This document shows, in pieces, positions 44,348-53,288 of a stretch of 64,000 bases of DNA. The stretch covers positions 124,001 to 188,000 of the forward strand of contig NZ_LGIW01000011.1 in assembly GCF_001275385.1 (NCBI RefSeq), given 5' to 3'. Positions within the stretch are counted from its first letter, which is position 1. Each line of letters begins with the position of its first letter. Made by a program: the position numbers and the translations under genes. This DNA comes from Exiguobacterium sp. BMC-KP. Its GTDB lineage: Bacteria > Bacillota > Bacilli > Exiguobacteriales > Exiguobacteriaceae. A model generated the notes under the pieces. It saw only the letters and a list, made by a program, of their open reading frames with translations. It made no database searches and was not told the DNA's origin.

Positions 44348-45015
44348 GAACCATTGCTTTGGTAGATGATGAGAATCGAATGTTAGAACTGATTGAACTC
44401 TATCTGCAAGACAGTTATACCTGTATTAAGCTGAACAGCGGAAGAGAGATATTGAACTTGATTGATGTAGATGAGCCTGACTTAATCATATTGGATGTGA
44501 TGATGCCTTTAATGGATGGTTTTGAGACCTGTCAAAGGATAAGGGAAGTTTCGAATGTACCAATCATTTTATTGACAGCACTCGACGGAAAAGAAGAAAT
44601 CGTAAAAGGATTACAACTGGGAGCAGATGATTACATTGTGAAACCGTTCGACGAGGCGGAATTGAAGGCAAGAATTCAATCGATTTTCAGACGAACTACA
44701 GTTTCTTCAGGATCAAAAATCGAATCGTCGGGTCTAATCTTAAATGAAGACGCCCATGAGCTGTATTATGATAATCATTTAGTCAAAGTCACGCCAAAGG
44801 AATTTTCATTACTTGCTAAGTTATTAAAAAATCCAGAACGTGTCTATTCAAGAGAGGAACTGCTCTCAAGTTTATGGTTAGCAAATGAGTGGACAGATGA
44901 ACGAACGGTCGACTCTCATGTAAGAAACTTAAGAGAAAAACTTAGGAAACTCGAGTTTCCTATTGAAGAACACTTTCGCACAGTATGGGGAATTGGTTAC
45001 AAGTGGGTTCCTTAA
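44344..45015 (+). CDS. OmpR-family response regulator
   Basis: A 223-residue regulator. The receiver has the acidic pair (LVDDE), the phosphorylation Asp in LIILDVMMP and Lys in IVKPFD; the C-terminal winged helix has TPKEFSLLAKLL and WTDERTVDSHVRNLREKL. Its ATG overlaps the kinase gene, so the two are coupled. It probably controls the surrounding metal-resistance genes. A strong terminator follows. Confidence 0.93.
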   Translation: MRTIALVDDENRMLELIELYLQDSYTCIKLNSGREILNLIDVDEPDLIILDVMMPLMDGFETCQRIREVSNVPIILLTALDGKEEIVKGLQLGADDYIVKPFDEAELKARIQSIFRRTTVSSGSKIESSGLILNEDAHELYYDNHLVKVTPKEFSLLAKLLKNPERVYSREELLSSLWLANEWTDERTVDSHVRNLREKLRKLEFPIEEHFRTVWGIGYKWVP

Positions 45016-45030
45016 ATAAGGAGAAATAAG

Positions 45031-45068
45031 ACAAGAGAGGAACGGTTAAAAAACCGTTCTTCTCTTGT
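45031..45068. terminator. Terminator between convergent genes
   Basis: ACAAGAGA-GAACGGTT pairs with AACCGTTCTTCTCTTGT; it serves the response regulator on the plus strand and the YdhK-like gene on the minus strand. Confidence 0.8.
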
Positions 45069-45075
45069 TTATCGT

Positions 45076-45648
45076 TTATTCTGCAGATAGTTCGTCTTCA
45101 GTCACCCATTTATGATTTTTCACTTCTTCACCTGTAGTCGATTCGAAATCAATCATATACACTGTTGTTTGCTTAGCTGAGTCGATAGTGGCCGTAGCAT
45201 CCTTCATTCCTTTCATATGATCCGCGTCTACTTTTACTTCATCGCCTACTTCATAAGGAGATGACTTGGCATCTACAATCTCTTCTTGAATAATCCATTT
45301 ATGATTCGTGACGCGTTTCCCGCCATTTGTAGGGTCATAAGAAATGCTATAAGCAGTAGTATCATAAGCTCCTACAATTTTAGCCTCGGCCCCTTTCATG
45401 CCTTCCATATGTGCTTCTTTGATCATCGCCATGTCGCCTACTTTAAATTTAGGGTTTTTAGCCTCTTGGAGCCCTTTCGGAACCTCTTTCGATCCAGACA
45501 TGTCCATCGTCGAATGATCCATACCGTCCATATTTTTATCCATGCTTCCTGTTGATTTAGAATCATCACCATTGCTTCCGCACGCAGCGAGTGCTAAAGA
45601 AAGCGAAGCAGCCATAGTTGTCATAAAAATCTTTTTCTTTAATTTCAT
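45076..45648 (-). CDS. YdhK/DUF1541-family lipoprotein
   Basis: A 190-residue lipoprotein: signal peptide with lipobox ALAACG, a Met/Asp/His-rich spacer (MDKNMDGMDHSTMDM), then two tandem DUF1541 repeats. Each repeat begins with VGD-x2-MI/KV and has a methionine-rich HMEGMKGAEA or HMKGMKDATA and ends with NHKWI/V-x-E-E. Met-rich patches suit Cu(I) binding outside the cell, and the family is common in copper islands. GGAGG lies 9 nt before ATG 45648. The gene is divergent from the multicopper oxidase at 45836. Confidence 0.92.
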   Translation of the reverse strand: MKLKKKIFMTTMAASLSLALAACGSNGDDSKSTGSMDKNMDGMDHSTMDMSGSKEVPKGLQEAKNPKFKVGDMAMIKEAHMEGMKGAEAKIVGAYDTTAYSISYDPTNGGKRVTNHKWIIQEEIVDAKSSPYEVGDEVKVDADHMKGMKDATATIDSAKQTTVYMIDFESTTGEEVKNHKWVTEDELSAE

Positions 45649-45835
45649 AAAAATTACCTCCAATTGTTTTTTTATGCTTTCCATAGACTCTATCACATAA
45701 ATTTGCAGAAACATTGCAGAGAGCAGAAAAGTAACACATTGAAAAAAACTATAAAATTCATGGGTGGAAAGACATATTTTTTTCACAATCATTCTTTAAG
45801 TTAAAGATAATAATTAATTGAAGGGAATGATCCAT

Positions 45836-47350
45836 GTGAAGAAAAGATGGTTAATCGCAACTATCGGTATCTTTACTCTCATGATTATAGTGGGCGGTTC
45901 GTATTTACTTTTTATCCGAGGTACTATGCCAAATAACAAACAGCACATGAAATCTATGATGAATGGAGGGAACACTACTACAAATCAGACTATGATGGAA
46001 GGTATGGGACATGGCGCGAGTGTCGATTTAAAATCAACTGAAGAAAAAGAGCGACGATTGAACATCCCTAAGATGCTAAAATCCGATCGTGAAACCAAGA
46101 ATTCCATTCAATACACGATTGTCGCTAAACAAGGGGAGACACAGTTCTTCCGAGATAGTAAAAAAACTGAAACTCTAGGATATAACGGAAATTATTTAGG
46201 TCCTGTAGTGGAATTGAAAAAAGGAAAAATGGTAACAATCCGTACGGTGAATCGCTTATCAGAAGCGACTACATTCCATTGGCACGGTCTTGTTGTACCA
46301 TCATCCGTAGATGGCGGACCACATCAAGTCGTGAAAGCTGGTGAAACGAAGGTAGTAAAGTTTAAAGTGAAGCAAGATGAATCGACATTGTGGTTTCATC
46401 CACATCCAATGGGGAAAACTGCTGAACAAGTATACAAGGGGTTAGCAGGATTGTTGTACGTAAAAGATGAAAAAACTAAAGAGACGATGCTACCTCAAAA
46501 ATATGGTGAAAATGATATTCCATTAATTCTTCAAGATCGAAAAGTTAAAAACAGGAATGTCCTTGGATATGCTGATGTAGAAAAAACAGATGGGGCTTTA
46601 GGCGATACCCTCCTCGTAAACGGTACGATTAATCCATATTTCAACGTAAAATATTCGCAACTTAGAGTCAGATTGATAAATGGCTCCAATGCACGTAACT
46701 ACGTAGTGAAGCTATCTGACGGTTCATCCTTTAAAAAAATTGCTGATGATGGTGGTTACATCTCAAAACCGAAAAACGTAAAGAAAATTGAATTAAGTCC
46801 AGGCGAACGTATAGAGGTATTGGTAGACTTTTCAAAAAGAAAAATTGGTGAGACTGTTTCATTTGAGACGAATGGAGTAAGGGTCGTTAACTTCAAGCTG
46901 AAGGATAAACAAGGGACGAACCTAAGTGCATTGGCGCCGAAAAGTGGATATGAAAAGCCGCTAAAGACCTTGTCTACAGTGAATCAAAAGTTAACTCTTT
47001 TCGGGATGGGCAAAAATGTTGAAATCAATGGGAAAAAGTTTGATGAGAAGAGAATCGATATTAAAGCGAAACAAGGAGAAACCGAAATTTGGGAGGTCTA
47101 TAATAAAAAAGACATGATGGGTGGAATGACTCATCCCTTCCACATTCATGGAGTCCAATTCAAAGTATTAGAGCGAAACGGACAGAAACTGGATAATCAA
47201 GAAGCAGGTCTAAAAGACACTATCGCTATAAAACCAGATGAACGAGTTAAGATTCAGATGACTTTCAAGGAAAAAGGGGTATTCATGTACCATTGCCATA
47301 TCCTTGAACATGAAGAGAACGGAATGATGGGTCAGTTGAAAGTGGACTAA
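45836..47350 (+). CDS. Membrane-anchored multicopper oxidase
   Basis: About 504 residues with an N-terminal membrane anchor (LIATIGIFTLMIIVGGSYLLF) and a Met/His-rich linker. Three cupredoxin domains follow, with all four copper motifs: HWHG (near 147), WFHPHPMGK, HPFHIHG (near 435) and YHCHILEHEENGMM (near 485). It resembles CueO/McoC-type enzymes that oxidise Cu(I) to the less toxic Cu(II). AAGGGA stands 9 nt before GTG 45836; ATG 45827 and TTG 45818 are alternative in-frame starts. It is followed by the copper-storage gene, 91 nt downstream, and divergent from the YdhK-like lipoprotein, an apt pair for copper handling outside the cell. Confidence 0.95.
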   Translation: MKKRWLIATIGIFTLMIIVGGSYLLFIRGTMPNNKQHMKSMMNGGNTTTNQTMMEGMGHGASVDLKSTEEKERRLNIPKMLKSDRETKNSIQYTIVAKQGETQFFRDSKKTETLGYNGNYLGPVVELKKGKMVTIRTVNRLSEATTFHWHGLVVPSSVDGGPHQVVKAGETKVVKFKVKQDESTLWFHPHPMGKTAEQVYKGLAGLLYVKDEKTKETMLPQKYGENDIPLILQDRKVKNRNVLGYADVEKTDGALGDTLLVNGTINPYFNVKYSQLRVRLINGSNARNYVVKLSDGSSFKKIADDGGYISKPKNVKKIELSPGERIEVLVDFSKRKIGETVSFETNGVRVVNFKLKDKQGTNLSALAPKSGYEKPLKTLSTVNQKLTLFGMGKNVEINGKKFDEKRIDIKAKQGETEIWEVYNKKDMMGGMTHPFHIHGVQFKVLERNGQKLDNQEAGLKDTIAIKPDERVKIQMTFKEKGVFMYHCHILEHEENGMMGQLKVD

Positions 47351-47441
47351 AAAATAGGTGAATGTTTTCATCTTTTTTTCACAAACTAAGGAAATAGGCT
47401 TTGTGTAAGTCAAAAAAGACGGAAAATGGAGGTATTTTAGA

Positions 47442-47768
47442 ATGAATACTGGACAACAAGAAATCTTAGGTGCCCTACACAACTGTATAGTGACTTGTAA
47501 TGAATGCTTTGATGCGTGTTTGAGTGAACATCATGTTTCTTCGATGGCAGAGTGTATACGTCTAGACAGAGATTGTTCTGAAATTTGTAGTCTTTTAGTA
47601 CAAGCTATTTCTCGAAACAGCAGCAATATTGATGTTCTTGCAAGAAGCTGTGTTGAAATTTGTGAAAGATGTGCCGACGAATGTTCGAAACATGATCATG
47701 ATCATTGTAAAAAGTGCGCTGAGGCCTGTAATGAATGTGCAAAAGTCTGTCGTAAATTAATTGCTTAA
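47442..47768 (+). CDS. Csp-type four-helix copper storage protein
   Basis: A 108-residue protein without a signal peptide. It has 16 cysteines, many in CxxxC or CxxC spacing on four helices (for example C15-C19-C22-C26 and C89-C92-C96-C99-C103) and a HDHDHC patch, the layout of cytosolic Csp3 proteins that store many Cu(I) ions in the core of a four-helix bundle. It should buffer cytosolic copper. GGAGG lies 11 nt before the ATG. It lies directly behind the multicopper oxidase and ahead of a long terminator hairpin. Confidence 0.93.
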   Translation: MNTGQQEILGALHNCIVTCNECFDACLSEHHVSSMAECIRLDRDCSEICSLLVQAISRNSSNIDVLARSCVEICERCADECSKHDHDHCKKCAEACNECAKVCRKLIA

Positions 47769-47781
47769 AGCGAAGTGTTAA

Positions 47782-47848
47782 AAATGAAGGAGCATCTATG
47801 TCGCCATGCCGAAAAAGGTATGAGCTAAAAAGCTGATGCTCTTTCATT
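47782..47848 (+). terminator. Hairpin terminator after the copper storage gene
   Basis: AATGAAGGAGCATC pairs with GATGCTCTTTCATT around a long interval that itself contains AGCTAAAAAGCT. The structure could stop transcription from both sides. Confidence 0.55.
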
Positions 47849-47868
47849 ATTTATAAGCACTAAGATAC

Positions 47869-47970
47869 TTAGTTATGAAAAAGTTCATAACCCTTATAGA
47901 CCAGTAGTATGGTGAGAGAAAATAAGGATACATAGAGGATAACGATCAAACTCTTCATAAACACTTTCAT
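47869..47970 (-). CDS. 33-residue single-helix membrane protein
   Basis: A short frame with ATG 47970 preceded by TGGAG at a 9-nt spacing. It encodes 33 residues: a basic start (MKVFMKS), one long hydrophobic helix (LIVILYVSLFSLTILLVY) and a short tail (KGYELFHN). Its size and shape are those of small membrane-bound regulators or transport accessories. It sits between the copper storage gene and an orphan response regulator on the opposite strand, so its promoter region is shared with that regulator. Evidence is the start signal and helix only. Confidence 0.45.
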   Translation of the reverse strand: MKVFMKSLIVILYVSLFSLTILLVYKGYELFHN

Positions 47971-48090
47971 GAAAATCAACTCCATTCTATAGGTTGAATT
48001 GATTATATAGAAAGTTCGTGAAATTTATGAGGAAATAGACTAACAATCATTTATTATTAAAAAATTTTAATGTAAGAGGTGGTGACTAGG

Positions 48091-48771
48091 ATGGATAAAA
48101 TATTAATTGTTGATGATGAAATAAGAATGAGGCAATTATTAAGACTCTATCTAGAACCAATAGGATATGAATGTAGTATGGCGAATGATGGGATCGAAGC
48201 TTTAGAGAAAGTGAAAAAAGAAACCTTCGATTTGATTTTATTGGATGTAATGATGCCAATGTACGATGGATTCGAAGTATGTAAGAAAATAACGGATTCT
48301 CACCCGGAAGTCCCTATCATCATGATAACGGCTCTAAATGATGCTGAATCCATCGTCAAAGGACTAGATGCTGGAGCTACAGATTATGTCACAAAGCCGT
48401 TTAACGGGGACGTACTTTTAGCAAGAGTTCGGTCTGTCATGAGAAGGAAAGCAAAAGAACCCGTTATCTACCACGGACTTACGTTCGATGAGAGCAACAA
48501 TTTAATTTTACTAGATGGCAAGTCGATTGACTTTACACCAAAAGCACATGCATTACTGCGACTATTCCTTCAACATCCTGGAAGGCTGTTCAACAGACTA
48601 GAGCTTTATGAATTCGTTTGGTCTTATACGTCAGAATCGGATCCGAGGACAGTTGATTCTCATATTAAGATGATTAGAGAAAAGTTAAGAGAGTTAGATT
48701 ACCCGATCGATAGGCATCTGAAAACAATTTGGGGGAGAGGATATCGTTGGAGTGAGAATGAAACGAAATGA
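48091..48771 (+). CDS. OmpR-family response regulator without adjacent kinase
   Basis: A 226-residue regulator with receiver residues LIVDDE, LILLDVMMP and VTKPFN and an OmpR winged helix (DFTPKAHALLRLFLQHPGR, DPRTVDSHIKMIREKLREL). ATG 48091 fits GAGGTGG 8 nt upstream; a GTG at 48079 in the same frame is too close to it. No histidine kinase follows. It is similar in layout to the regulator at 44344 and may be driven by the same kinase (43031), or may have lost its own partner. Confidence 0.9.
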   Translation: MDKILIVDDEIRMRQLLRLYLEPIGYECSMANDGIEALEKVKKETFDLILLDVMMPMYDGFEVCKKITDSHPEVPIIMITALNDAESIVKGLDAGATDYVTKPFNGDVLLARVRSVMRRKAKEPVIYHGLTFDESNNLILLDGKSIDFTPKAHALLRLFLQHPGRLFNRLELYEFVWSYTSESDPRTVDSHIKMIREKLRELDYPIDRHLKTIWGRGYRWSENETK

Positions 48772-48800
48772 CACTCTTACTATAGGAGCAAAAGTGTCAT
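48768..48800. terminator. Possible terminator between convergent genes
   Basis: ATGACACT pairs with AGTGTCAT across a 17-nt loop, between the response regulator stop and the PCYCGC gene. Confidence 0.45.
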
Positions 48801-48808
48801 CATAAAAA

Positions 48809-49312
48809 TCATAAGGGAGTCGGTGTCGGCTTCGAGTATCCATCTTTATATGAAGAATCGATTGCAGAACGAATATCTTTAACCGATTCTCCGTCCCGTT
48901 GCTTCAAAATAGACTTTACAGCAATCTCGAGACAGGTGCTGCATGTCGTTCCGTGACTTGTCCATTTCACCGATCCATTCGTCGCGTTTTCTTCTATAAA
49001 GCAATCATAATTATTTTTATGATTGACTGTTTCACCGCAACCGCAATAGCAAGGTATTTTCTCTAGTAGTTTACGATTTTTCCCTACAGCTTGATAAACA
49101 TTTCGTACATCTTCAGGTTGAGTTTTTAAAAACGTGGGAAGTATCAACGATGATGATGTTTCTTCAATCTTGTCACCGCCCATATGTTTCGCATGATCTA
49201 CCTCCTTTGAATGATTGGGAGTAGAAGACTTCATCGGGGATTGAGCACAGCCGACCGCAATCAGGGATAGGCTAATAAGACTTACGCTTTTTAAGAGTAT
49301 GTTAAGTTTCAC
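48809..49312 (-). CDS. PCYCGC-motif lipoprotein
   Basis: A 167-residue lipoprotein: lipobox LIAVGC, a His/Lys-rich spacer, then the PCYCGCGETVNHKNNYDCF motif and a second cysteine cluster TTCSTCLEIA. Proteins with this motif are common in Bacillota metal and respiration loci and are thought to bind metal or take part in thiol chemistry outside the cell; the nearby CcdA could keep its cysteines reduced. That link is inference. The start ATG 49312 is preceded by AAGGAGAATCC. Confidence 0.85.
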   Translation of the reverse strand: MKLNILLKSVSLISLSLIAVGCAQSPMKSSTPNHSKEVDHAKHMGGDKIEETSSSLILPTFLKTQPEDVRNVYQAVGKNRKLLEKIPCYCGCGETVNHKNNYDCFIEENATNGSVKWTSHGTTCSTCLEIAVKSILKQRDGESVKDIRSAIDSSYKDGYSKPTPTPL

Positions 49313-49744
49313 GATTGGATTCTCCTTAGAGATAATTTTGTAGGTGCATAAAACAAAGCTTTTTAATTGCGTTTTTTGTATTAGCTCATTTGTCTGTTCA
49401 CGATAGTACCTATTCGTTCATTTGACCATAGTCTTCATCAGTTCAGTTAATTCATGAATTGTCATCAATCATTTGATGTCTACCTCGAACTTGTCCTTTA
49501 ATTCTTTTTAAAGTTTCAGTACTTGTGATTTTGGCGCTAAATAGTCCTATTCAAACAAATGGTCTCATTTTTTAAAATATATCCTATACTTGTATGATAA
49601 TTTTTATTTTTTAGTGTGTCAAAATACATTTTATATTTATATATATAAGTTTAACTGGAAGTAAAAACGAGATGTAGCTCTATATAGTCATGATCTCTCT
49701 ATATACACCATACAGGTATATAGTACGTAAAAGGAGGTTTTCTT
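49313..49744. other. AT-rich promoter region of the CopB-type ATPase
   Basis: No gene is supported in these 430 nt. Near 49699-49722 there is an imperfect palindrome (TATATACACC with GGTATATA) 20-45 nt before the copB-like start that may be a CsoR- or CopY-like copper operator. AAAAGGAGG is the ribosome binding site. Confidence 0.35.
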
Positions 49745-51751
49745 ATGAATCACCATATCCATCACGAACATACTCATCATGAAGACCAACAAATGAGTGC
49801 TTCACATCATGAACATGAAGGAATGATCGGAGACTTCAAGAAAAGATTTCTCGTATCGTTAATGTTGACCATTCCAATCCTGCTACTTTCCAAAATGATT
49901 CAAGAATGGTCGGGTATCAACATTAGCTTTCCATATGACGACGTTGTTTTGCTTTTGCTATCCACAATTGTCTACTTCTACGGTGGATGGCCCTTCCTAA
50001 AAGGTAGTATTAATGAAATACGCCAAAAAAATCCTGGAATGATGATGTTGATTGCATTAGCGATTAGTGTAGCCTATTTCTATAGTGTCGCTATCATATT
50101 CGGTTTCGGACAAGGACATGATTTCTTTTGGGAGTTAGCGACCTTGATCGACATCATGTTATTAGGGCATTGGATTGAAATGAAATCAATCATGGGTGCC
50201 TCAAATGCGTTGCAGGAATTAGTAAAGTTACTTCCGAGTGTGGCGCATCGAGTGAAGGATGGGAAGGTTGAAGAGGTGCCGGTCAATGAATTAGAGGCAG
50301 GAGATCTCATTCGGATCAAGCCGGGAGAACAGGTACCGGTAGACGGAAAAATCGTCGAAGGAACAACAACGATTGACGAATCAATGCTTACCGGTGAATC
50401 ACTTCCGGTAGATAAACAGGAGAATGACACCGTGATTGCTGGCTCTATCAATCAAGAAGGTGGTCTGACAGTCGAGACGACAGGTACTGGTGAAGGCACC
50501 TACCTTTCAAAAGTCATCGGCTTAGTAAGTGAAGCGCAATCTTCCAAATCACGGACTCAAAACTTAGCTGATCGAGCAGCAAAAATTCTTTTTTATCTCG
50601 CGGTGGGAGCAGGTGTTCTGACTTTCGTGATTTGGATTGTACTTGGATATTCGGTTAGTACAGCAATCGAGCGCATGGTAACGGTTATGGTTATCTCTTG
50701 TCCACACGCTCTTGGTTTAGCAGCCCCTCTTGTCGTATCCGTTTCTACAGCACTTTCCGCTAAAAGAGGTCTTTTGATTCGAAATCGAACACAATTCGAA
50801 GAGGCACGAAAACTAGATGCGGTTATCTTTGATAAGACTGGTACTTTAACGCAAGGTAATTTTGGAGTAACGGATGTGATGGCAAGTACAGGTATAAGTG
50901 AGGAAGAAGTATTACGACTCGCAGGAGCCATCGAACAGTCGTCGCAACATCCACTTGCTCGCGGGATCTTGACTGAAGTTCAAAGACGAAAGCTTGATTT
51001 ACCATCGGTCGCAGGATTTGGATCGATGACAGGCATAGGATTGGAAGGAACAGTCGAAGGAAAGCAAGTCCGCGTCGTTAGTCCGCGATACGTACGGGAC
51101 AAACAACTCGAAATCGACGAAGTGACATTCGAAGATTTGTCTGAAGAAGGGAAAACGGTCGTCTTTGTCTTAAAGGACACAGAATTAATCGGTATGATCG
51201 CCCTTGCCGACCTCGTTCGCGAGGAAGCTAAGAAGACTGTACAGGAATTAAAGGAGAAAGGGATTCAATCCATCATGCTGACTGGGGATAATCAAAAAGT
51301 CGCTTCGTGGGTCGCTTCCCAACTTGAGATCGATCAAGTGTACGCAGAAGTATTACCGGATGATAAGTCACGTCAAGTGAGACAGGTGCAAGCAGAAGGA
51401 AAAAAAGTAGGGATGGTAGGGGATGGAATTAACGATGCACCAGCTCTCGCACAAGCGGATGTAGGGATTGCGATTGGTAGTGGAACAGATGTAGCTGTAG
51501 AAACGGCTGATATTGTCCTTGTCAAAAGTAATCCAAAGGACGTCTTATCTGTCATCGAACTATCGCAAAAAACATATAATAAAATGATTCAGAATCTATG
51601 GTGGGCAGCTGGTTACAATATCATCACGATTCCTTTAGCTGCAGGTATTTTAGCACCATACGGCATTATTCTTTCACCAGCGATTGGAGCGGTTTTGATG
51701 AGTTTGAGTACGGTCATCGTCGCTATCAATGCGAAAACATTAAGAATTTAA
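49745..51751 (+). CDS. copB: CopB-type (P1B-3) copper-exporting ATPase
   Basis: A 668-residue P-type ATPase. Instead of a CxxC domain it has a His-rich N-terminus (12 His in the first 24 residues), and its metal helix reads VISCPHALGLA (CPH, near residue 320), both typical of the CopB class for Cu+/Cu2+ or Ag+. TGES (MLTGESLPVDK), DKTGTLT (near 363), SSQHPLARG and GDGINDAPALAQADVGIAIG complete the catalytic set. It should export copper and complement the oxidase and storage protein. AAAAGGAGG lies 8 nt upstream of the ATG. It ends at a strong terminator. Confidence 0.96.
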   Translation: MNHHIHHEHTHHEDQQMSASHHEHEGMIGDFKKRFLVSLMLTIPILLLSKMIQEWSGINISFPYDDVVLLLLSTIVYFYGGWPFLKGSINEIRQKNPGMMMLIALAISVAYFYSVAIIFGFGQGHDFFWELATLIDIMLLGHWIEMKSIMGASNALQELVKLLPSVAHRVKDGKVEEVPVNELEAGDLIRIKPGEQVPVDGKIVEGTTTIDESMLTGESLPVDKQENDTVIAGSINQEGGLTVETTGTGEGTYLSKVIGLVSEAQSSKSRTQNLADRAAKILFYLAVGAGVLTFVIWIVLGYSVSTAIERMVTVMVISCPHALGLAAPLVVSVSTALSAKRGLLIRNRTQFEEARKLDAVIFDKTGTLTQGNFGVTDVMASTGISEEEVLRLAGAIEQSSQHPLARGILTEVQRRKLDLPSVAGFGSMTGIGLEGTVEGKQVRVVSPRYVRDKQLEIDEVTFEDLSEEGKTVVFVLKDTELIGMIALADLVREEAKKTVQELKEKGIQSIMLTGDNQKVASWVASQLEIDQVYAEVLPDDKSRQVRQVQAEGKKVGMVGDGINDAPALAQADVGIAIGSGTDVAVETADIVLVKSNPKDVLSVIELSQKTYNKMIQNLWWAAGYNIITIPLAAGILAPYGIILSPAIGAVLMSLSTVIVAINAKTLRI

Positions 51752-51787
51752 TAGAAGTTTGGTGTATTTTACCTTTTTTGTGTATGA

Positions 51788-51831
51788 ACACACCCTATCT
51801 CACTTCATGAGTTAGGGTGTGTTCTTTTTTT
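51788..51831 (+). terminator. Rho-independent terminator of the copB gene
   Basis: AACACACCCTA-CTC pairs with GAG-TAGGGTGTGTT and is followed by CTTTTTTT. Confidence 0.85.
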
Positions 51832-52173
51832 CAATCAGATAGGATCCCATAGATAAAAGCATGGAACAGAGCGGCCCCGCTCTGTCTGATGGAAAGAGAC
51901 CGCAAGCCGTCCTGTTTCCGTACTCTAGCTCGCTCCTCGTCGGCGCAAGGGTCATCAAAAAAAGCCGCTGCCGTTCCTTGTCTTCCTCCGCGTTTTGGCT
52001 CAAAGCAAAGCTTTTCGCTCGCGGGCTTCGGAAGCCTTCGTCCCGGTGCGCTGTCCGCTTTTTTTGATCTTTCCCTGCGGTCACCCTTGCGCCGTCTCGC
52101 GACGCTCGCTGCGTTCCCGTCAACAGGACGGCACCGTGTCGGACTGCATCCCACTCGCGAAAGGAACTTTCCC

Positions 52174-52626
52174 ATGAAACTGACTACACTCGTTGAAATC
52201 ACTCGTATCCGCCAAGAAGTTCGTGAGCCGGACGTCGCGCTCGAGACGACGCACATCACGTCACCCGAGGACGCGTTCTGTGTCGCCAAACGCTTCATCC
52301 AGGACGATGACCGTGAGGTGTTCCTTGTCATCCTACTCAATACGAAGAACCGCGTCATTGCTGTCCATCGGGCACACGTCGGAAGTATCAACTCGAGCGT
52401 CGTCCATCCAAGAGAAATCTTTAAGTCCGCCATCCTCAACAATGCGACGTCGCTCATCGTCAGCCATCAGCATCCGAGTGGTGACCCACATCCATCACGG
52501 GAGGACATTGAGGTGACCGAACGGCTCGTCGAGGTCGGACGCATCGTCGGTATTCAGTTGCTCGACCATATCATCGTCGGTGCCGGAGAAGAATACGTCA
52601 GTTTGAAAGCACAAGGTGTTCTGTAA
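52174..52626 (+). CDS. RadC/JAMM-domain protein of the repeat element (copy B)
   Basis: A 150-residue JAMM-only RadC-like protein with the same intact metal site as copy A (SHQHPSGDPHPSREDIEVT). Protein differences from copy A are few (for example ARRF against AKRF and GDQH against GDPH), while many third codon positions differ, which points to selection on the protein. AAAGGAAC lies before ATG 52174. The long upstream open frame is leader sequence. Confidence 0.88.
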   Translation: MKLTTLVEITRIRQEVREPDVALETTHITSPEDAFCVAKRFIQDDDREVFLVILLNTKNRVIAVHRAHVGSINSSVVHPREIFKSAILNNATSLIVSHQHPSGDPHPSREDIEVTERLVEVGRIVGIQLLDHIIVGAGEEYVSLKAQGVL

Positions 52627-52688
52627 AGAGGATGATAAGCGTAGACGGACGGGACAACCCCGTCCTGTCCGCGCGCGAGGGCATGGAC

Positions 52689-52796
52689 GAAAAACGACGT
52701 CGTTTTTCTTTTGAGAGAGTGCAAGCGAGTAAGGAATGGATTCGTCCCGAATCCAAGTGCATTGAAAGACCCGCAGTGGACGGATCCGCTGCGGGT
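52689..52796 (+). ncRNA. Three consecutive hairpins after radC (copy B)
   Basis: The hairpins match those of copy A: the palindrome GAAAAACGACGTCGTTTTTC, GGATTCG-TCC-CGAATCC, and ACCCGCAGTGGA paired with TCCGCTGCGGGT, where a G-U pair replaces A-U. Candidate structured RNA or DNA; not known to be expressed. Confidence 0.45.
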
Positions 52797-53288
52797 GAGA
52801 AAGTACAGTTGGTCTCTTCTATGTAGAAGGGTGTTATGGAGGATGCAGTAGTGAGACAAGTAGTGGAGTGGATGAAGGTTCGAGGAGAGATAGTTGATTG
52901 AAGTGAATCAATCCTCCTGTAGATAGGTAGTGATCTTCTTTCTACTTGATGTACAACATGAGAAGATTTTTCGGGCTCATGCGTGAGGCTGTAGGCTGCA
53001 CGCAGCAACATCCTCATCGCACCGCTGCCCTCCTGCCGGATCGATAACGAGAGCTGCGACTCGCCTGCGCGAGGCATCTCTACGTTCCTGTTCCTTACGA
53101 CGGAAGGCACGGAGCGATAAAGAGAATAGAAAACTAGATTTATATTAGTGTATAAAAGTGTACGATACGCCTATTGATTAATGTCTACGGAAACGTGACA
53201 TGGAATTTTGCAAACAAAGCATGTGTTTTTGATAACGATTTATTTTTTGTATACAGTCTACAAACTACTCAGCTTTTAATCAATATCA

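Larger units (their letters stand above)
51861..53116 (+). repeat. radC-associated structured repeat, copy B (longest)
   Basis: A 1256-bp unit with the same ends as copy A (ATGGAACAGAGCG to GGAGCG) and the same order: 5' hairpin, leader, radC-like gene, three hairpins (52689-52708, 52738-52754, 52769-52796) and the 3' module (52970-53116). The leader contains about 85 nt missing from copy A, including GCTTCGGAAGCCTTCG and a GATCTTTCCCTG stretch also found in copy C, so B is closest to the ancestral form. Confidence 0.8.

Noticed and set aside
48768..48800. Riboswitch or attenuator after the orphan regulator
   Set aside because: Only a simple 8-bp stem between convergent genes is visible; a weak terminator explains it.
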